Shown in pieces: positions 1-12,200 of a stretch of DNA of 64,000 bases (position 1 is its first letter; every line of letters starts with the position of its first letter). The DNA is from Cyathus striatus (taxonomy: Eukaryota; Basidiomycota; Agaricomycetes; Agaricales; Nidulariaceae). A program made the position numbers and the translations under genes. The notes under the pieces were generated by a model. It did no database searches. It was not told the origin of the DNA and saw only the letters and a list, made by a program, of their open reading frames with translations. The stretch covers positions 2,232,001 to 2,296,000 of the forward strand of contig JAOVFP010000017.1 of the NCBI GenBank assembly GCA_025738555.1. Direction: 5' to 3'.

Positions 1-132
1 GCATATGGCTGTAAATATAAAGAAATGAATATGGCCGTGTATGTGTTTTGTTGAGAACTTCGACGTACCGTAAGAATACCCAATGCCCGTATTATACTGC
101 AGTACCTGATAAATGACAAGGCTGCTAACCAT
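1..132 (-). CDS. DUF6533-like membrane protein, 5' end only (runs off the window)
   Basis: The first exon appears to be 132 down to 69, starting at an ATG (132-130) and ending at a GTACGT donor. A second exon would start near base 8 after a TTTACAG acceptor and leaves the window. The block is the inverted near-copy of the start of the gene at 21158: both first exons are 64 bases and share the same donor, and the shared sequence continues into a TATATAAG promoter motif upstream. Nothing of the membrane domain itself lies inside the window, so the family name comes only from the better-covered copy at 21158. Whether the rest of the gene is intact is unknown. Confidence 0.5.
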   Translation of the reverse strand, partial: MVSSLVIYQVLQYNTGIGYSYGTSKFSTKHIHGHIHFFIFTAIC

Positions 133-1688
133 CAGCACGAATAAATGGCATGGAAAGATTGAATACCCCAGACTTATATAGTCGGGCCTGTTTCAGAAAT
201 AAATAGTAGGACGTAAGGCTACGTACGTCCTAAGGGTCCTGGTCCAGTACTTTGGTTAAGATCTAGTCTGATTAGTAGTCGCTGTACTTATGTAAATATA
301 ACTTTTGCACATGCATCCACAATAATGGCCAAGCTATGGATATGGACCTCCGCTGATCATGAATTCCAGACTCACTGTTGCACATCAGAATCATCCCAGT
401 ATTTAAGATGAGTACTTAGCAACGTATTAAATTTCACTTCGGCATTTTGACTGTCAAGGTGCTAGTGAAACCAAAGTGAGACTGACAACGTCATTAGCGA
501 CCTGGTACATGATTTTCTGGCAATCGGAAGACCCGACCACCGACCTCAAGTTTAAATGAAAGCGCCGAATGAATCAATTTGAAGTTCTGATCAATAGGCT
601 GACGCTAAACTTCTCAAGTCGGAAGTATTACCCAGTCTTGACCCAGTCTTAACCTTTATGTATACATAAAGGGTTTTTATTCCTTCTTGTCATCGAATCC
701 AGCTCTTAGTCTCTCTTAATCTGCTGGCAGCTACTTAGCTAGATAAGCTTAGCAACTCCGGACTCCGATCATCGGTCTCTCAGGTTTCTTCAATAGTGCT
801 AGTGAACATCAATCTCTCTTCAATGATCATCCGTCCTCGTGAAGTTTGAACTACTCTTACTGGCTAGTGATTTAGCGACAAGATAGCGAGTGAGGGAGGA
901 AACGAATTGGAAACGAAAGTGTTCGCCATTCAACTCAGCGGCCTTTGTAAATTGTTACTGTGTTACTATGTTGATTGACGATCGCCTGGTACAAACCTTC
1001 AGCAGCCTCTCGCTCAACATCTGCCAAAAGTTTGCCAAACGTTCTACAGGCTCTAGCAATCCCTACTCCTCAACAAAATTGATATATACCAGTCATGCTT
1101 AGCTTCAACGAGGCATATAATGTATTCTTCCCTTCTCCTGTTGGTTCACCACACTCTCATTTCAGCTGCGTCAATGTAATCTCGCGCACATCATCGCACA
1201 CGATACGTCCATATAACACCAAGTACATACGCGTCGTTGGAAAGCGACCATGCGTTGACCATGCACTAAACCTTCCTATTATTAATATTGCCATCTATGG
1301 TTATATGGGCAAACTAGGCCATGGTTGAGTGTTAACATTGAGCACCTTGTTCCGCGCCGTTGGTCCCCATTGATACAACCAACCCACATGGGTCTACCAC
1401 AAGTACCAGAACGAGTACGAGCCCTGTCCTACTAAAGCAAAGCATGGCGGGTAATGAATCATGTATGACAGATTGACGCGTTCAATCGCTCCTACTTAAT
1501 CGTTACTCCAAACTTATGCCCACTCTTAAAGTTTAACCATCTATGTATGTACCTTCTCAAGAATGATACTACTATTCTGCAATGGACCACTGGATATATA
1601 AATCCTGGGATCGGGCTTGGCCTCCTTTTCTTGTTGCCTTATCTACGACTCCCACCAAGAATCCCGCAATCCCTTACTGTAACACGCC
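133..1688. other. Intergenic region between divergent DUF6533-like and FAD monooxygenase genes
   Basis: Bases about 133-240 are the shared upstream region of the two DUF6533-like copies, including TATATAAG near 174-181. Two short plus-strand open frames (890-1102 and 1095-1328) have no recognisable domain and no paralogue support. I see no gene here. Confidence 0.5.
1595..1602 (+). promoter_or_regulatory. TATA box of the first FAD monooxygenase gene
   Basis: TATATAAA lies about 90 bases upstream of the ATG at 1689, a usual distance when a short 5' leader is present. A TATATATA run sits at the equivalent place upstream of the inverted copy (about 28463-28472). Confidence 0.55.
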
Positions 1689-3323
1689 ATGGCACATTCC
1701 GCCGCTCAAGTTCAGACCCCCATCCGCATCATCATCGTAGGCGGGGGAATAGGCGGTCTATCCACAGCATACACGCTAGGCCGGGCAGGGCACAGCGTTA
1801 CCGTCCTCGAAGCTGCATCCACCTTTGAAGAAGTGGGCGCGGGGATCCAGCTTACATCCAACGTCACCAAGCTTCTAATTCGATGGGGCCTGGGTGAAAG
1901 GCTTAAAGAAGTCGCGGTTGTACCTCAGGAGTTGTGTTTGCGTCGATGTATGTTCACAATTATCTCTTTGAGTAGCTCGCTGAGTTGTCTTGCAGATCAA
2001 AATGGTGAACTTGTGGGATGGGTGAAGTGGGGAGACAATATGGAGAAGGAGCATGGATCGCCGTATTATCACGTCCACGTACGTTCCCTCATGCTCTCAC
2101 TTCAATACAACTAAATAAAAATCCCAGCGCGCAGACCTACACCAAATGCTCCTTGACATCGCTCTTCCACACATAACACTCCGCATGAATTCCAAAGTAA
2201 CCTCCGTAGACCCATCCTTACCCAGCGCAACGCTCCAATCAGGGGAAACAATCCACGCAGACCTCATCATCGGCGCCGACGGCGTGAAGAGCCACCTCCG
2301 AGGCATTGTCGTCGGAGCCCCCGACCGCCCCAAGCCCACAGGCGACGCAGCATACCGAGCATTAATCCCGACAGATGAAATGATCAAAGACCCGGAGTTG
2401 AAGATCCTTATTGATCAGCCTGCTGCAACGATGTGGATGGGCCCTATGAAGCATTTGGTGGGGTATTGCGTGGTATGTCTATTCTGTTCTGTGGGGTATG
2501 AGCTGATGGTGGTGTAGCGCTTGAGGAAGATGTATAATATCGTGATGCTTGTTCCCTCACGAGATGATAATGAGACTGTTAGAGCGGGAGATTGCGAAGT
2601 TATGCGGGATGAGTTTAAAGATTTTGAGCCTCGGTGTGTTTCCCTTTTTTCAGCGGGAGGCGGGACTGACGTGTTAGATAGTGTTGTGAGATTGTTGAAA
2701 CTTATCCTTTCGACGTTGATCTCGTCGTTGATGGACCGCGAACCGCTGGACACCTGGACACATAGTTCAGGAAAGCTCACTCTCCTTGGGGACGCATGCC
2801 ATCCTATGCTTGTAAGCCTCATCTATTCTCACTTTGAACCCTACTGAACACTTTACAGCCATACCGTGCCCAAGGAGCAGCAATGGCCGTACGTCCCCTC
2901 ATCCCTCACTAAGTCCCACTTAATTAATACCCCGCCCCACAGATCGAAGACGCAGCAGCCCTAGGCACACTCCTAACCAACCTCACCTCTCCCAGCCAAA
3001 TCCCTGCCTTCCTAAAAGCATACGAACAAATCCGCATACCACGTACAACAGAAACCCAACTCGCATCCCGCATGAATCAAGAAATATTCCATTATCCTGA
3101 TGGGCCGGAGCAGGAGGCACGAGATGCGTCGATGCGCTTGGGAATGGAGATTGCGTTGAGGGAGGTGAAGGGGGAGTGTGTGGTTGAGGATGAGAGTGTG
3201 GGGAATTCTAATTTGTGGGCTGATCGTGCTAGGAGTCGGGTTTCGTTTGGGTATGATGCTGAGGCTGAGGTTGAGAGATGGTGGGTTGAGAATGGGGAGA
3301 GGGTGTTAGTGGGGACGATTTGA
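1689..3323 (+). CDS. FAD-dependent monooxygenase, salicylate hydroxylase-like (copy 1)
   Basis: Seven exons read cleanly: 1689-1947, 1996-2078, 2128-2472, 2518-2633, 2682-2811, 2859-2888 and 2943-3323, giving 447 residues. The N-terminus has the FAD Rossmann motif GGGIGG at residues 18-23. The GADGVKS motif lies at 163-169 and the second FAD motif GDACHPM at 304-310, followed by the conserved PYRAQGAAMAIEDA stretch. This is the full signature set and length of class A flavoprotein hydroxylases of the PF01494 family, which use NAD(P)H and O2 to hydroxylate aromatic or related substrates. The substrate cannot be told from sequence. No signal peptide is seen, so it is probably cytosolic. The gene is tail to tail with a zinc-knuckle gene, and the pair recurs inverted at 23.6-28.4 kb. 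Exon lengths are identical in that copy, which supports the model. Confidence 0.9.
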
Positions 3324-3521
3324 TTGATTGACTTTGGGCGTGCTTAAAGCTTTGCTCACTTTAGACCTAGCGCGCCGTCGATATCTAGGATGCGTCCCAG
3401 CAGGAAACATAGGACGACAAGCTCCATACACTGCACCACGCACACGGTGCGATCCATGCAAAGTACAAATCCTGTGTAAGGACGAACATATTGTATCGTA
3501 CATTTACACAATAATATACAA

Positions 3522-5158
3522 TTACAACTTTCTCCCACTCCTCGTCTGCGCCCCACACCAACTCCCTTCACACTCCCACACAGGACACGATCCAGCAGTA
3601 TGATCAAGTGCCTTACACCGATTACACCTAAACACCACAGTATCCCTCATAGCCTCCGCAATCAACGTCGGCCCGGTATACTCCAACTTCCTCAACTCGG
3701 TCACAAGTATCCCCCAATGCTTCTTCACATCAGACGTAACAGGATGCATGTAAATCCTCCAAAGCACCATTGGAATCCTATCAGAAACAACCTGTATCGC
3801 GCTCGCTCGCACACTGTTCACAATATACTCGAACCTCACTTCTTTTGAGGTTATTTTTAAAAGACGCGGGTCAGTGCAGTTGTTTTCGACGAACACACGA
3901 AATTCCGGAGTCGTGCGTAAGCGCGTCTGCACACTCTCGATAATTTGCGCTTTGTGTGTTGGGGAATCTCCCACCTCCGGAGCACGGAGGTACATAATGA
4001 AACTAGACGGATGTAAGTTCTTCGGAAAGATACACAACCACCCATCTGGTGTATCAATATACCTCCTCTCCACCAACCTCGTTACCACTTCCTCACTATC
4101 ACACGTGACCAGAATCGGATGGGGAGCTTTGAACGATACGGTTTTGGGAACCTGCGTCGATGCTGGAATCGCGGCAAATTCTGTGTCGTTGCCTACGACG
4201 GAATGTAATGTATCCAAGACGAATTCGATGCGGAAGTGTGTGGATCCGTTGGAGTTGGTTGCTGTGTCGTCACCTATCATTGCCCAGAAGTGCGGTTTGC
4301 GCAGATGGGGATTCCATACGGTGAACGAGATGGGGTCGACGTATTCGAACATTGTGTGTTTGTCCATGCCGTTAATGGGTGGTGGGATTTTGGGGCGGGT
4401 GTGCGGTGGGGTGGGAGAGGGAGAGGGGGGTTTTGTGCGGGTGGTGGTGGGGATGGTGATTGGCGTTAGTTTTGGTTTAGAGCGGGAGGAGAGGGGTGAG
4501 GGGGGGCTTGTGTGTGTGGTAGTAGGGATGATGATCGGCGCTGATTTTGGGTTGGGGCGCAAGTGGGAGGAGGAGGGGGGGCTTGTGTGCGCGGTGGTAG
4601 GGATGACGATTGGCGTTGGTTCTAGTTTTGGGCAAGGGGTGGAGGCGCTGGCGCTAGCATAGGAGGCGGAGGTATGTGAACAAGAAGGACTGACAGGCGA
4701 AGTGAGATCTATCGTTCTGAAAACGCGTTAGCATCATTTCGAATTCAACCAGCTTTGCAAGGCAGCTCTTACTCGCGATCCACAGGCGGCTCAACTATCA
4801 TTCGTTTGACTGGCATTGGGGATACTTCGAGGTGATTGTTGTTTCGTTTTAGGCCTCTGGAGACATTAGAAGGGTTCGCGATTTTGGTTTTATCGTGCGG
4901 CATGCGACTTGTGGTATCGCTAGCAGAGGGCGGAGGAGAGATAGAGCAAGAAGAGATATCTGGAAGAATATCCACGCGCGTAGAAGCTAACAAAGGACTT
5001 GTAACAGTAACCACGATATTCCCATTTGCATCGGTGGTCATACTCGTGGTGGTAGAACCAGCAGTATTGGGGATAGTGTACGATATCTGACGGACTACAT
5101 GTGGGGATATGGATTCGCCGGTGCCGGCGAGCATTGGTTTGGGGGGGAATCGTGACAT
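3522..5158 (-). CDS. Orphan zinc-knuckle (CCHC) protein of an agaric family (copy 1)
   Basis: Two exons, 5158-4773 and 4716-3522, give 526 residues; the intron splits a GA|A codon as in the paralogues. The first exon encodes a Thr/Ser-rich N-terminus. A proline-rich linker follows with about three degenerate repeats of roughly 26 residues (PxxIxIPTTTHTSPPSP-like). A conserved domain of about 300 residues comes next, containing HPILVTCDSEEVV and VLWRIYMHP. A C-x2-C-x4-H-x4-C knuckle lies at about 493-506. Zinc knuckles usually bind single-stranded nucleic acid. Proteins of this shape are common orphans in agaric genomes, and I know of no assigned function. The stop lies 199 bases from the FAD gene stop. 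Two paralogues lie at 18671 and 23598. Confidence 0.75.
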
Positions 5159-7380
5159 TGCGTGTTTGGAATCAGAGAGGGGGGGAAGGGGAGAGTGTGA
5201 AAGGAGAAGAGGGCGTTCATGATGTTTTTAAGTGTTTTTGAATGTTTTTGAAGTGAGTAGGTTAAAGTTTAAGGAGGGAAGTTGGGACCAAGGAACTGAA
5301 TTTAGATGGGTGGCTATTTTTGCTCTGGAGCGTTTGTAGACGTAGGTAACTGGTTGGATTAGAAGGTGTTGGGGTCGTTAGGTGTGCTTTGTTGAGGTTC
5401 GTGTATAAATAAGTAATTCGCTGTTGGAGATGTTTTGCGGTGCCTGACGGTCGATGTTATGAGCAGCGAGCAAGGCAGTAGGACAGACAACTATTAATGA
5501 CGATTGACTTATCGGTTATCGCAGAACTGGTTCAGTGTGATATAAGAACTAATCGATTGTTCAGACATCTTGAGATAATCGATAACTCACTTATTAAGGG
5601 AGTAAGTCCTAGTTTAGATCGCGTTGAAGACGACAAGGAGTCCTTGTCGACAGAGGCGATCAGTCATATGCCAGTGCAGAATTCGCATGTGAAGGGTCTT
5701 TCGTTGATTGAACGACCCAGCTGTCCAGTTAGCTCAGGCGCTTGGTACATAAATAACGAGTCGAAGAGGGTCAAACTTATATAGACCAGAGGGCTGGTCT
5801 GCCTATCCTGAGAACAAGATCACGCTTTTTGTCATGTGAGGACGCGTGGCCCATCTCGTTGATAGGCTAAGGCAGACCAGTAAAACTATAAATCAATAAG
5901 GCCGACTAGCGGCAAGGCCCGCTACCTGACATTCTTTTTAATAAATATATAATATATGTACTTAGATTTGTTGAAATTGCGTAAGTAGGCATATCAGTGA
6001 AAGTTAATTGAAAGGTATATTCTGTTTAAATTAATTTTCACAAAAATGTCGCCTAAAGCTTGCTAACGATTCCAATTAAATTCCAGTCAGCCTTAGAATA
6101 GTATGCCCGAGCTTAGCAAAATAGCTTCACTTCTATTTACTGAATAAGGCCCACAAGCTACTGCATAATCTAATCTACAAACATTTTGTTGACAATGAAC
6201 ATGGTGTGAAAACTCAACAGTGCAAAAGGCCCAAAACTTGTTGAAGCAAGGATCACATGTGCATGCATTACAAGGCAATTCATGAGGGCAACTATGTACA
6301 TAAACTAAACATAAATTACTTAAGTACAGGGGGTTGTCGAAGTTGAGTAATGGAGACATTATCCCAATCTGATGGATGTAAGGACTCAGAGGATGTCGGT
6401 TACTCAGTGCGTCAGTGATGCTTGAACACAAATCGCAGCAGGTAATGTGGTGTTGTAGTTTCTGATACACAGATACTCATGGTTGGTGGTACCACAGTTG
6501 CTTCGCTGGCTTGCACCCCTGCCTCAAACGCAGTGCAGCATGTTGGACGTAGTATGTCTGAAAATAGGGGTAAGTGCTCAATTTAAGAGTTGGAGTTGAT
6601 AGTAGCCCCCACATGTCATCCATACACAGACACTGATTATCAATTATTGGATCCTGAACCTCCTAGTTTGCCTTCTGGGGACATCCCACTGATAGACTAC
6701 TAAAACATGGCATGCGATAGGGTCAACAAAATCAGGATTTAGGTGGGATTGTGCAGCTGGTAATAATCGAGAGACAATGGAGTGTACAAGGATCCCATAG
6801 AACATGAGGTATCTGCATGAAGTAGTGTTGGTGGGAGGGATCGTTTGTGTAGTGTGATGCGGTCCTTGTAACAAATGATCTGAATGAAGTCGATAAATCA
6901 AACAGAAACCCAACAAGGAGAAGATACAAGATAATAAATGGGAGGAAGAGGGAGTTGCAGCATTGTCCTGCTCAGTATTTGACATGTGCAAACAGAGGGA
7001 CTATCCCTGCAGTCAGAAGATCTGATGTCTCAGACTGTTTGTGCAGTGAAGGTGCCGAAATGGTGCACCTGGTGGGAAAGATCAAAAGAGGAGGAAATGA
7101 GAATGGGTAATGCACACTACAATGGGCAACATTTTGTGACCAGCTCATTCGCAATATCCCATACATCCTTGTTCAACCTCCCATCCAAAAGTGGCAGCCT
7201 AACGGAGTACTGACAAAGCTTTATCGTACCTAAACACAAAGCCTGGGGGTCTGTATATGTAGATGTACTAGTTCTTGTCTTGGTGGAATGTTATTGTGTT
7301 GCTTGATATATTGATTGTTTTGGTGTGGGGGGACTGAGGAGAGAAGGGGGAAGTGTGTTCAAGTTCGAGTTTAGCAGAGG
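5159..7380. other. Non-coding stretch between a CCHC gene and the Ty3 element
   Basis: Bases about 5159-5480 match the upstream region of the second CCHC gene (20302-20610), so the duplication includes the promoter. The rest holds only short open frames. A cysteine-rich minus-strand frame at 6093-6470 has no recognisable family. The last five bases before the Ty3 LTR (7381-7385, GCAAA) are the target-site duplication. Confidence 0.5.
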
Positions 7381-7385
7381 GCAAA

Positions 7386-7914
7386 TGTTACGATTGTCGA
7401 TATTCTGAAGAATATAATCGTACAAGTCAAAAGTCACGTGACTTAACTGATCCGAAGAACAAGTTAAATCAGTTTCGAAGTAGTTCTCGTTACAAGACCA
7501 GAAGCTTAAGTTGAAAACTTAAGTATTCGAAGTCGAGTAAGAATCAAGTAGTATTCTTTAAGCTGAAGCTTGAGCTCTACAGCCCAAGTCTCTACCGTTT
7601 AAATACAAACTAGTTCGTACTAATAATAGATAAAGTATGAGTCAAAGAAAGTATGTAAATGACTGCGCATTAATAAGGCACAGTATAGAAGTGTGAAAAA
7701 TAAGTAAGTATAGTACAATGACTTGAAGAGAGTCATAAAGAAGTAGAGTATGAGAAAAGTAAGTATAAATAAGTAATGACTTACACATAGTTATTGTGAG
7801 TCAGAAGTATAAATAAAACTGTGTAAAAGTAAAGATGTTTGGTATCGATGGTCGTACCAAACATGTCAAAGTAAACCAATTGTAAACAAAGTAAAATAAA
7901 GAAAAATCGTAACA
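7386..7914 (-). repeat. Ty3 LTR, 3' copy
   Basis: This 529-bp copy is flanked outside by GCAAA (7381-7385). It differs from the 5' copy at five positions, all transitions, four of them in CpG versus TpG/CpA context. Like the other copy it contains a TATTTAAA motif and the 13-base block used for self-priming. Confidence 0.93.
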
Positions 7915-7927
7915 TTACCCCTTCATT
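7915..7927 (-). other. Polypurine tract of the Ty3 element
   Basis: On the minus strand the purine-rich AATGAAGGGGTAA directly abuts the 3' LTR. This is the position and composition expected of the plus-strand primer of reverse transcription. Confidence 0.7.
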
Positions 7928-7955
7928 AGGAAAAGAGTTCTCCTGAACTCGATTA

Positions 7956-9187
7956 TTAATCATACGTGAAGTCGTCGGCTGTGTAGTCGAAGTTGTCGAT
8001 CTTCGCATTCTGTCGGTCCTGAAATCGGTCCCATGCAAGTTGTCCCGTTGATCCGTCAAGATGTATCGCTCCTCTGATGTAGTCCTCCTCCGTCTTGATG
8101 GTCTTACCCTTTGACCTCTCCCGTCTCTTTGACCATTGTCGAGAGATTCTCGTAACTCCACATCCCCGTTCCTTATCCTCCTCCATCCATTGTCTACTCT
8201 CCATGTAGCAGTATCCTGCATCATTGTCGTGGCTCGCGCAATGTTCTCTACCGCATGAAGGAGGGTCTCTTGGTCGATAGTGACGTTTCTCCATGCGCTT
8301 GGAACGTGTGGTGGCGGGATGTAAGGTGGTGCTGGAGTTGTTCAATAATGTGTATGCGGTACCACGTAGTTGGTGACAGGAACGTTCGTAATGTCTGGGG
8401 GAGTGTTTCTGGCAACCTCCGCAGAAGTAATTGGGACAATTCTTTTGGGTATGTCCGATAACGCCGCATTGGTAACATTTACCAGATCTGATGGGTGGGG
8501 GTGAGGTGTTAGTATTCTGAATAACCCTACTCTTCCAGGGGTTGTCGGAATCGGTGCGAGGATTGGGACGGAATGCGGTTCTAATGTCGGTTCCCCAGCT
8601 ATGTTTGTCGCGGATGTTCTGGCATTCGCTGGGGGTAGCGTAGGAGTCAAGGGAATCGGATCCTGGAAGGAGGTAAAAATGGCCTCCCTCAGGGGTGTCC
8701 TCAGGGTGATCGCGAAGTCCAGTCCAAGATTTACCCAAGTTCCTGGTAAATTGGGAGGTTCCGTTCGGATAGGTTCCTCGGGGAGATCTTCTATTCTGGC
8801 AGTTTGCGTGTATTGTGCCAGATTTAAACTGAGCATACTTCGGAGGGCTTCATCTTGCATACGTCGACTAGAAGCTTCTGCTTCCATCGCATTTCTAAAA
8901 ATGTTGAAGCTTCTTACTAAGGCTTCGTCATTTTCGAGGTCGAGTAAGAAATGTCAAGTGGAGTCGAGATGTTCTTCGGCTACATTGAGGAAGATTTGTC
9001 AAAAATCTTCAACCCTGTCTAAGGGTTCGTCGGGGTGTTCGGAGATGTAACGAGTGTGTCGGTAGTTGGTGTTCGAAATAATATGAGGGAGTGAAAGAGG
9101 TTCGGTGGATTGTATGATGAAAGAACGAGGATTGGAAGTGGATTCCATACCGGTAGAAGAGGTGGCGTTGACGTTGTTGGAAGACAT
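7956..9187 (-). pseudogene. Third ORF of the Ty3 element with zinc knuckles (disrupted)
   Basis: An ATG at 9187 opens a frame 58 bases after the pol stop. It runs through TGA codons at 9001-8999, 8956-8954 and 8344-8342. The sequence-like reading changes frame near 8750 and again near 8360, so there are indels. The middle part encodes a classical knuckle CYQCGVIGHTQKNC, then a second Cys/His cluster (CGGCQKHSPRHYERSC). Downstream is a charged, Arg-rich tail. It is not a copy of this element's gag. An extra nucleic-acid-binding protein after integrase/chromodomain is not standard for Ty3 elements. Function is unknown; RNA packaging or a chaperone role is a guess. Confidence 0.65.
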
Positions 9188-9244
9188 GTTACGAAGAGAG
9201 TACGACTTGGTTAATTGTGGTTAGATTGTGTTTAATCTGTTGTT

Positions 9245-12200
9245 TCATGTCATCCCCGCTTTCTTCTTATACTCTTCTAAGATTTCTTTTGCATTTTCCA
9301 AATATCCCTCGTGCACCCATTCGTCTTTTGCTGACGAATATCCTTTCCATCGGATCCTATATTTAGTTACTGGTTCTGATTTCTGGTTTTTCCGTTTCTT
9401 TGGAGTCCGATGTCCGACGATAGCTTCTATCTCCCATTCAGGTTCTTCTTCTACAAGCTCCGGAGGTGGTTCTAGAAAGTTCTTTCCGTGTACGGTTGTT
9501 TCTTTGTATGGTTTTAAAAGCACCGTGTTGAAAACGTTATGAATCGTCCATTGTTTCAGGAGTTCTAATCAGTAAGTATAGGGTGCTAACTTTTCGATTA
9601 TCTTGAAGGGTCCTTCTCGTTTTGGTGCCATTTTCCTAGACGGATAAGCGATGTCAAGGTTTTTGTTGTCCAACCATACTAAGTCTCCAACTTCGTATTT
9701 CGTGAATCCATGTTTCTGCACTTCAGAAGTCTTTTGTTGAGCTATTCCAATAAGTGCCTGAGCTTCTTTCCGTGCTTCTTCCATATCATCTAGTCTATTG
9801 TCGATTTCTTTGACGTAAGTGGTGTCTCTTATCGTCGGTGTTAGTACTGGTTCGTATCCATGTATGAGGAAGAAGGGTGAATGTTTCGTAACAGAGTTAA
9901 TCTGGGCGTTTCTAGATATTTCTGCTTCAGGTATATGGTTTGCCCATTCGTGTTGTCTTGCGCTACAGAAGCATTGGAGGTATGTTTCAATTTCTTGATT
10001 CATTCTTTCTGTCTGTCTGTCTGTTTGAGGATGGTAAGCCATTGATCCTTTCCATTTAATGCGATGATGTTTGAGGATTGCTTGGAAAATCTCCGCAGTG
10101 AATTGTGGATCTCGATCAGAAATGACAGCATTTGGCCAGCTATATCTCCGATAGACAGTTTCTCGAATTAATCTTGCTGTTCTTTCCACATTTAAGCCTT
10201 TCATGATGCAAGGTTGGAAAATTACCCCCTTTGTAGATCCTTGGTCGACCACAACCAAAATAGCATCATAGTCCTCGGATTTTGGTAAGTCCGTTATGAA
10301 ATCCATGGATATCTGTGAAAAAGGTCGTGTTGTTTCAGGGGTTCGAATCGGGTTTATCGGTGGTTTTGGTCTTCTGTCATAGTGCATTTGTTGGCATGTC
10401 GCACATCCTTCAACGTAGTTTCGGATGAAAACACCCATTCCTGGCCACTAGTATTCCTTTTTGACGAGTTGTTCTGTTCCCCATCGTGCATGATGTCCAC
10501 CGGGTAAAGAGTCATGATGAAGTTCGACAATTCCTTTTCGAAGTTCTTCGTTTTCTGGAACATATACTCTATTTTTAAAGAATATAATTCCGTCTTCTAC
10601 CCTCCAATCGTTGAGTGCTGATCTAATTGGTGGGAGGTCCTTTGCTTCCATTGCTGATAGAATGTTCTTCGCCAATTTGTCTTTGTCCGTTTCATCAATT
10701 ACCAAGTCTCGAAGTTCCGTTGACAGAAGGTTAATCGAAATGTGGGTATCTAGACATTTGATGAACCAATTGTCTGGTAGCATGATAACTCCTTGATTTT
10801 CAAGGTCTTTTTCCGGCATAAAGTCCGATCATCTAGAAATCATGTCAGCTTCTATGTTCTTTTTTCCAGGAATGTGTCGCATTCCTATGTCGTATTGTGA
10901 AAGAAGAAGGTGCCATCAAGCTTGTCGTCGGTTCATTTTCTGAGGTTCCATGTGATATTTCAAATTCTCATGGTCTGAGAATAGAACTATCTTATTCGGG
11001 TGTCCTTCCAGAAGATGTCTCCAAGATTTGAATGCGTGGACAATTGCGTAAAGTTCCTTATCGTAGATCTGGTAGTTCCGTTCGGTGGCAGTAAACATGT
11101 GTGAAATATATCCGCATGGTTTCCAAAATCCATTTTTGTCTTCTTGTTTGAGAACGGCTCCAGTGGCATAATCCGATGCATCAACTAGTATGACAAAAGG
11201 TTTCTCCGGGTTCGGCATTCTTAAAATAGGTTCTCGTAAGAATGCTTTCTTTAGTTCGTCGAATGACTTCTGTTGTTCTTCACCCCAGTTCCAAGGTGTT
11301 CCGTTATGTGTTAACCGAGCGATTGGTTCGACTTTTCTGCTGTAATTGTCTATGAATTGTCGATAGAAGTTGCAGAATCCCATGAACGATTGTACTTCTT
11401 TGACCTTTTTTGGTGCAGGCCAATCGGCAATTCCAGCAAGTTTTTTGGGGTCCATGGCAATTTCATTCGGTCGTATGATCATTCCCAAGTAGTCGACTTC
11501 TTGTACTTCGAAAAAGCATTTCTCCGGTTTTGCAAATAGCCTGTTATCTCAAAGAATCTGAAGGATTTCACATGTAATTTTCCTGTGAAGTTCTAGATCG
11601 TCTTTAGTGAAGATGAGTATATCGTCTAAATATACTCGAACTAGTCCTTTCGCAATGTAATCTTCGAGAAGATGGTTGATCATTCTCATAAACGTGGCCA
11701 GGGAGTTGCAGAGTCTGAAAAACATGACTGTGGGACGAAAGATGCCTCGTTTCGTGATAAAGGCAGCTTTTGATCGGTCTTCTGGGACAATTTGAACCTT
11801 GTTGTATGCTCCGCGGAGATCTATTTTTGTGAATAGATCGGCATCTTTGAGGTCTTCCATAAGTTGTTTAATATGGGGTAAAGGATATCGATCTTTTATA
11901 GTTCCTTGGTTAAGGTACCGGTAGTCCTGGCATGGTCGCATGTCTTCAGTGTCCTTTTTTCCTACGAAGAAAAATCCAGCGGTGTTTTCGGCATCTGTAG
12001 AGTCGGGAATAACTTCCTCAATATATCCTTTTCGGAGGTTTTCATCAATAAATTCGTTCATTGCTTTTTCCTCTTTGATGCTGAGTGGATATACCCTACT
12101 TTTTCAGGGTGTGAAGTCTTCTTTCATCCGTATATGATGATCCCATGGTCTAGATGGTGGAAATTCTTCTGAGGTGTCCTTGTTGAATACGTCTTGGTAG

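Noticed and set aside
890..1328. Two overlapping plus-strand open frames upstream of the first FAD gene
   Set aside because: They are short, without domain, and I found no counterpart upstream of the other FAD copies.
3874..4662. A 262-codon plus-strand open frame opposite CCHC copy 1
   Set aside because: It is the antisense shadow of the CCHC exon, with Gly/Val-rich low-complexity sequence. The minus-strand frame has paralogue support and a zinc knuckle.
6093..6470. Cysteine-rich minus-strand frame, considered as a KDZ-transposon-associated cysteine cluster
   Set aside because: The expected KDZ-associated motifs could not be found in any frame nearby.
8342..8720. The alternative frame of the third Ty3 ORF across the zinc knuckle
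   Set aside because: The other frame holds a classical C-x2-C-x4-H-x4-C knuckle; a frame change on each side explains the data better.
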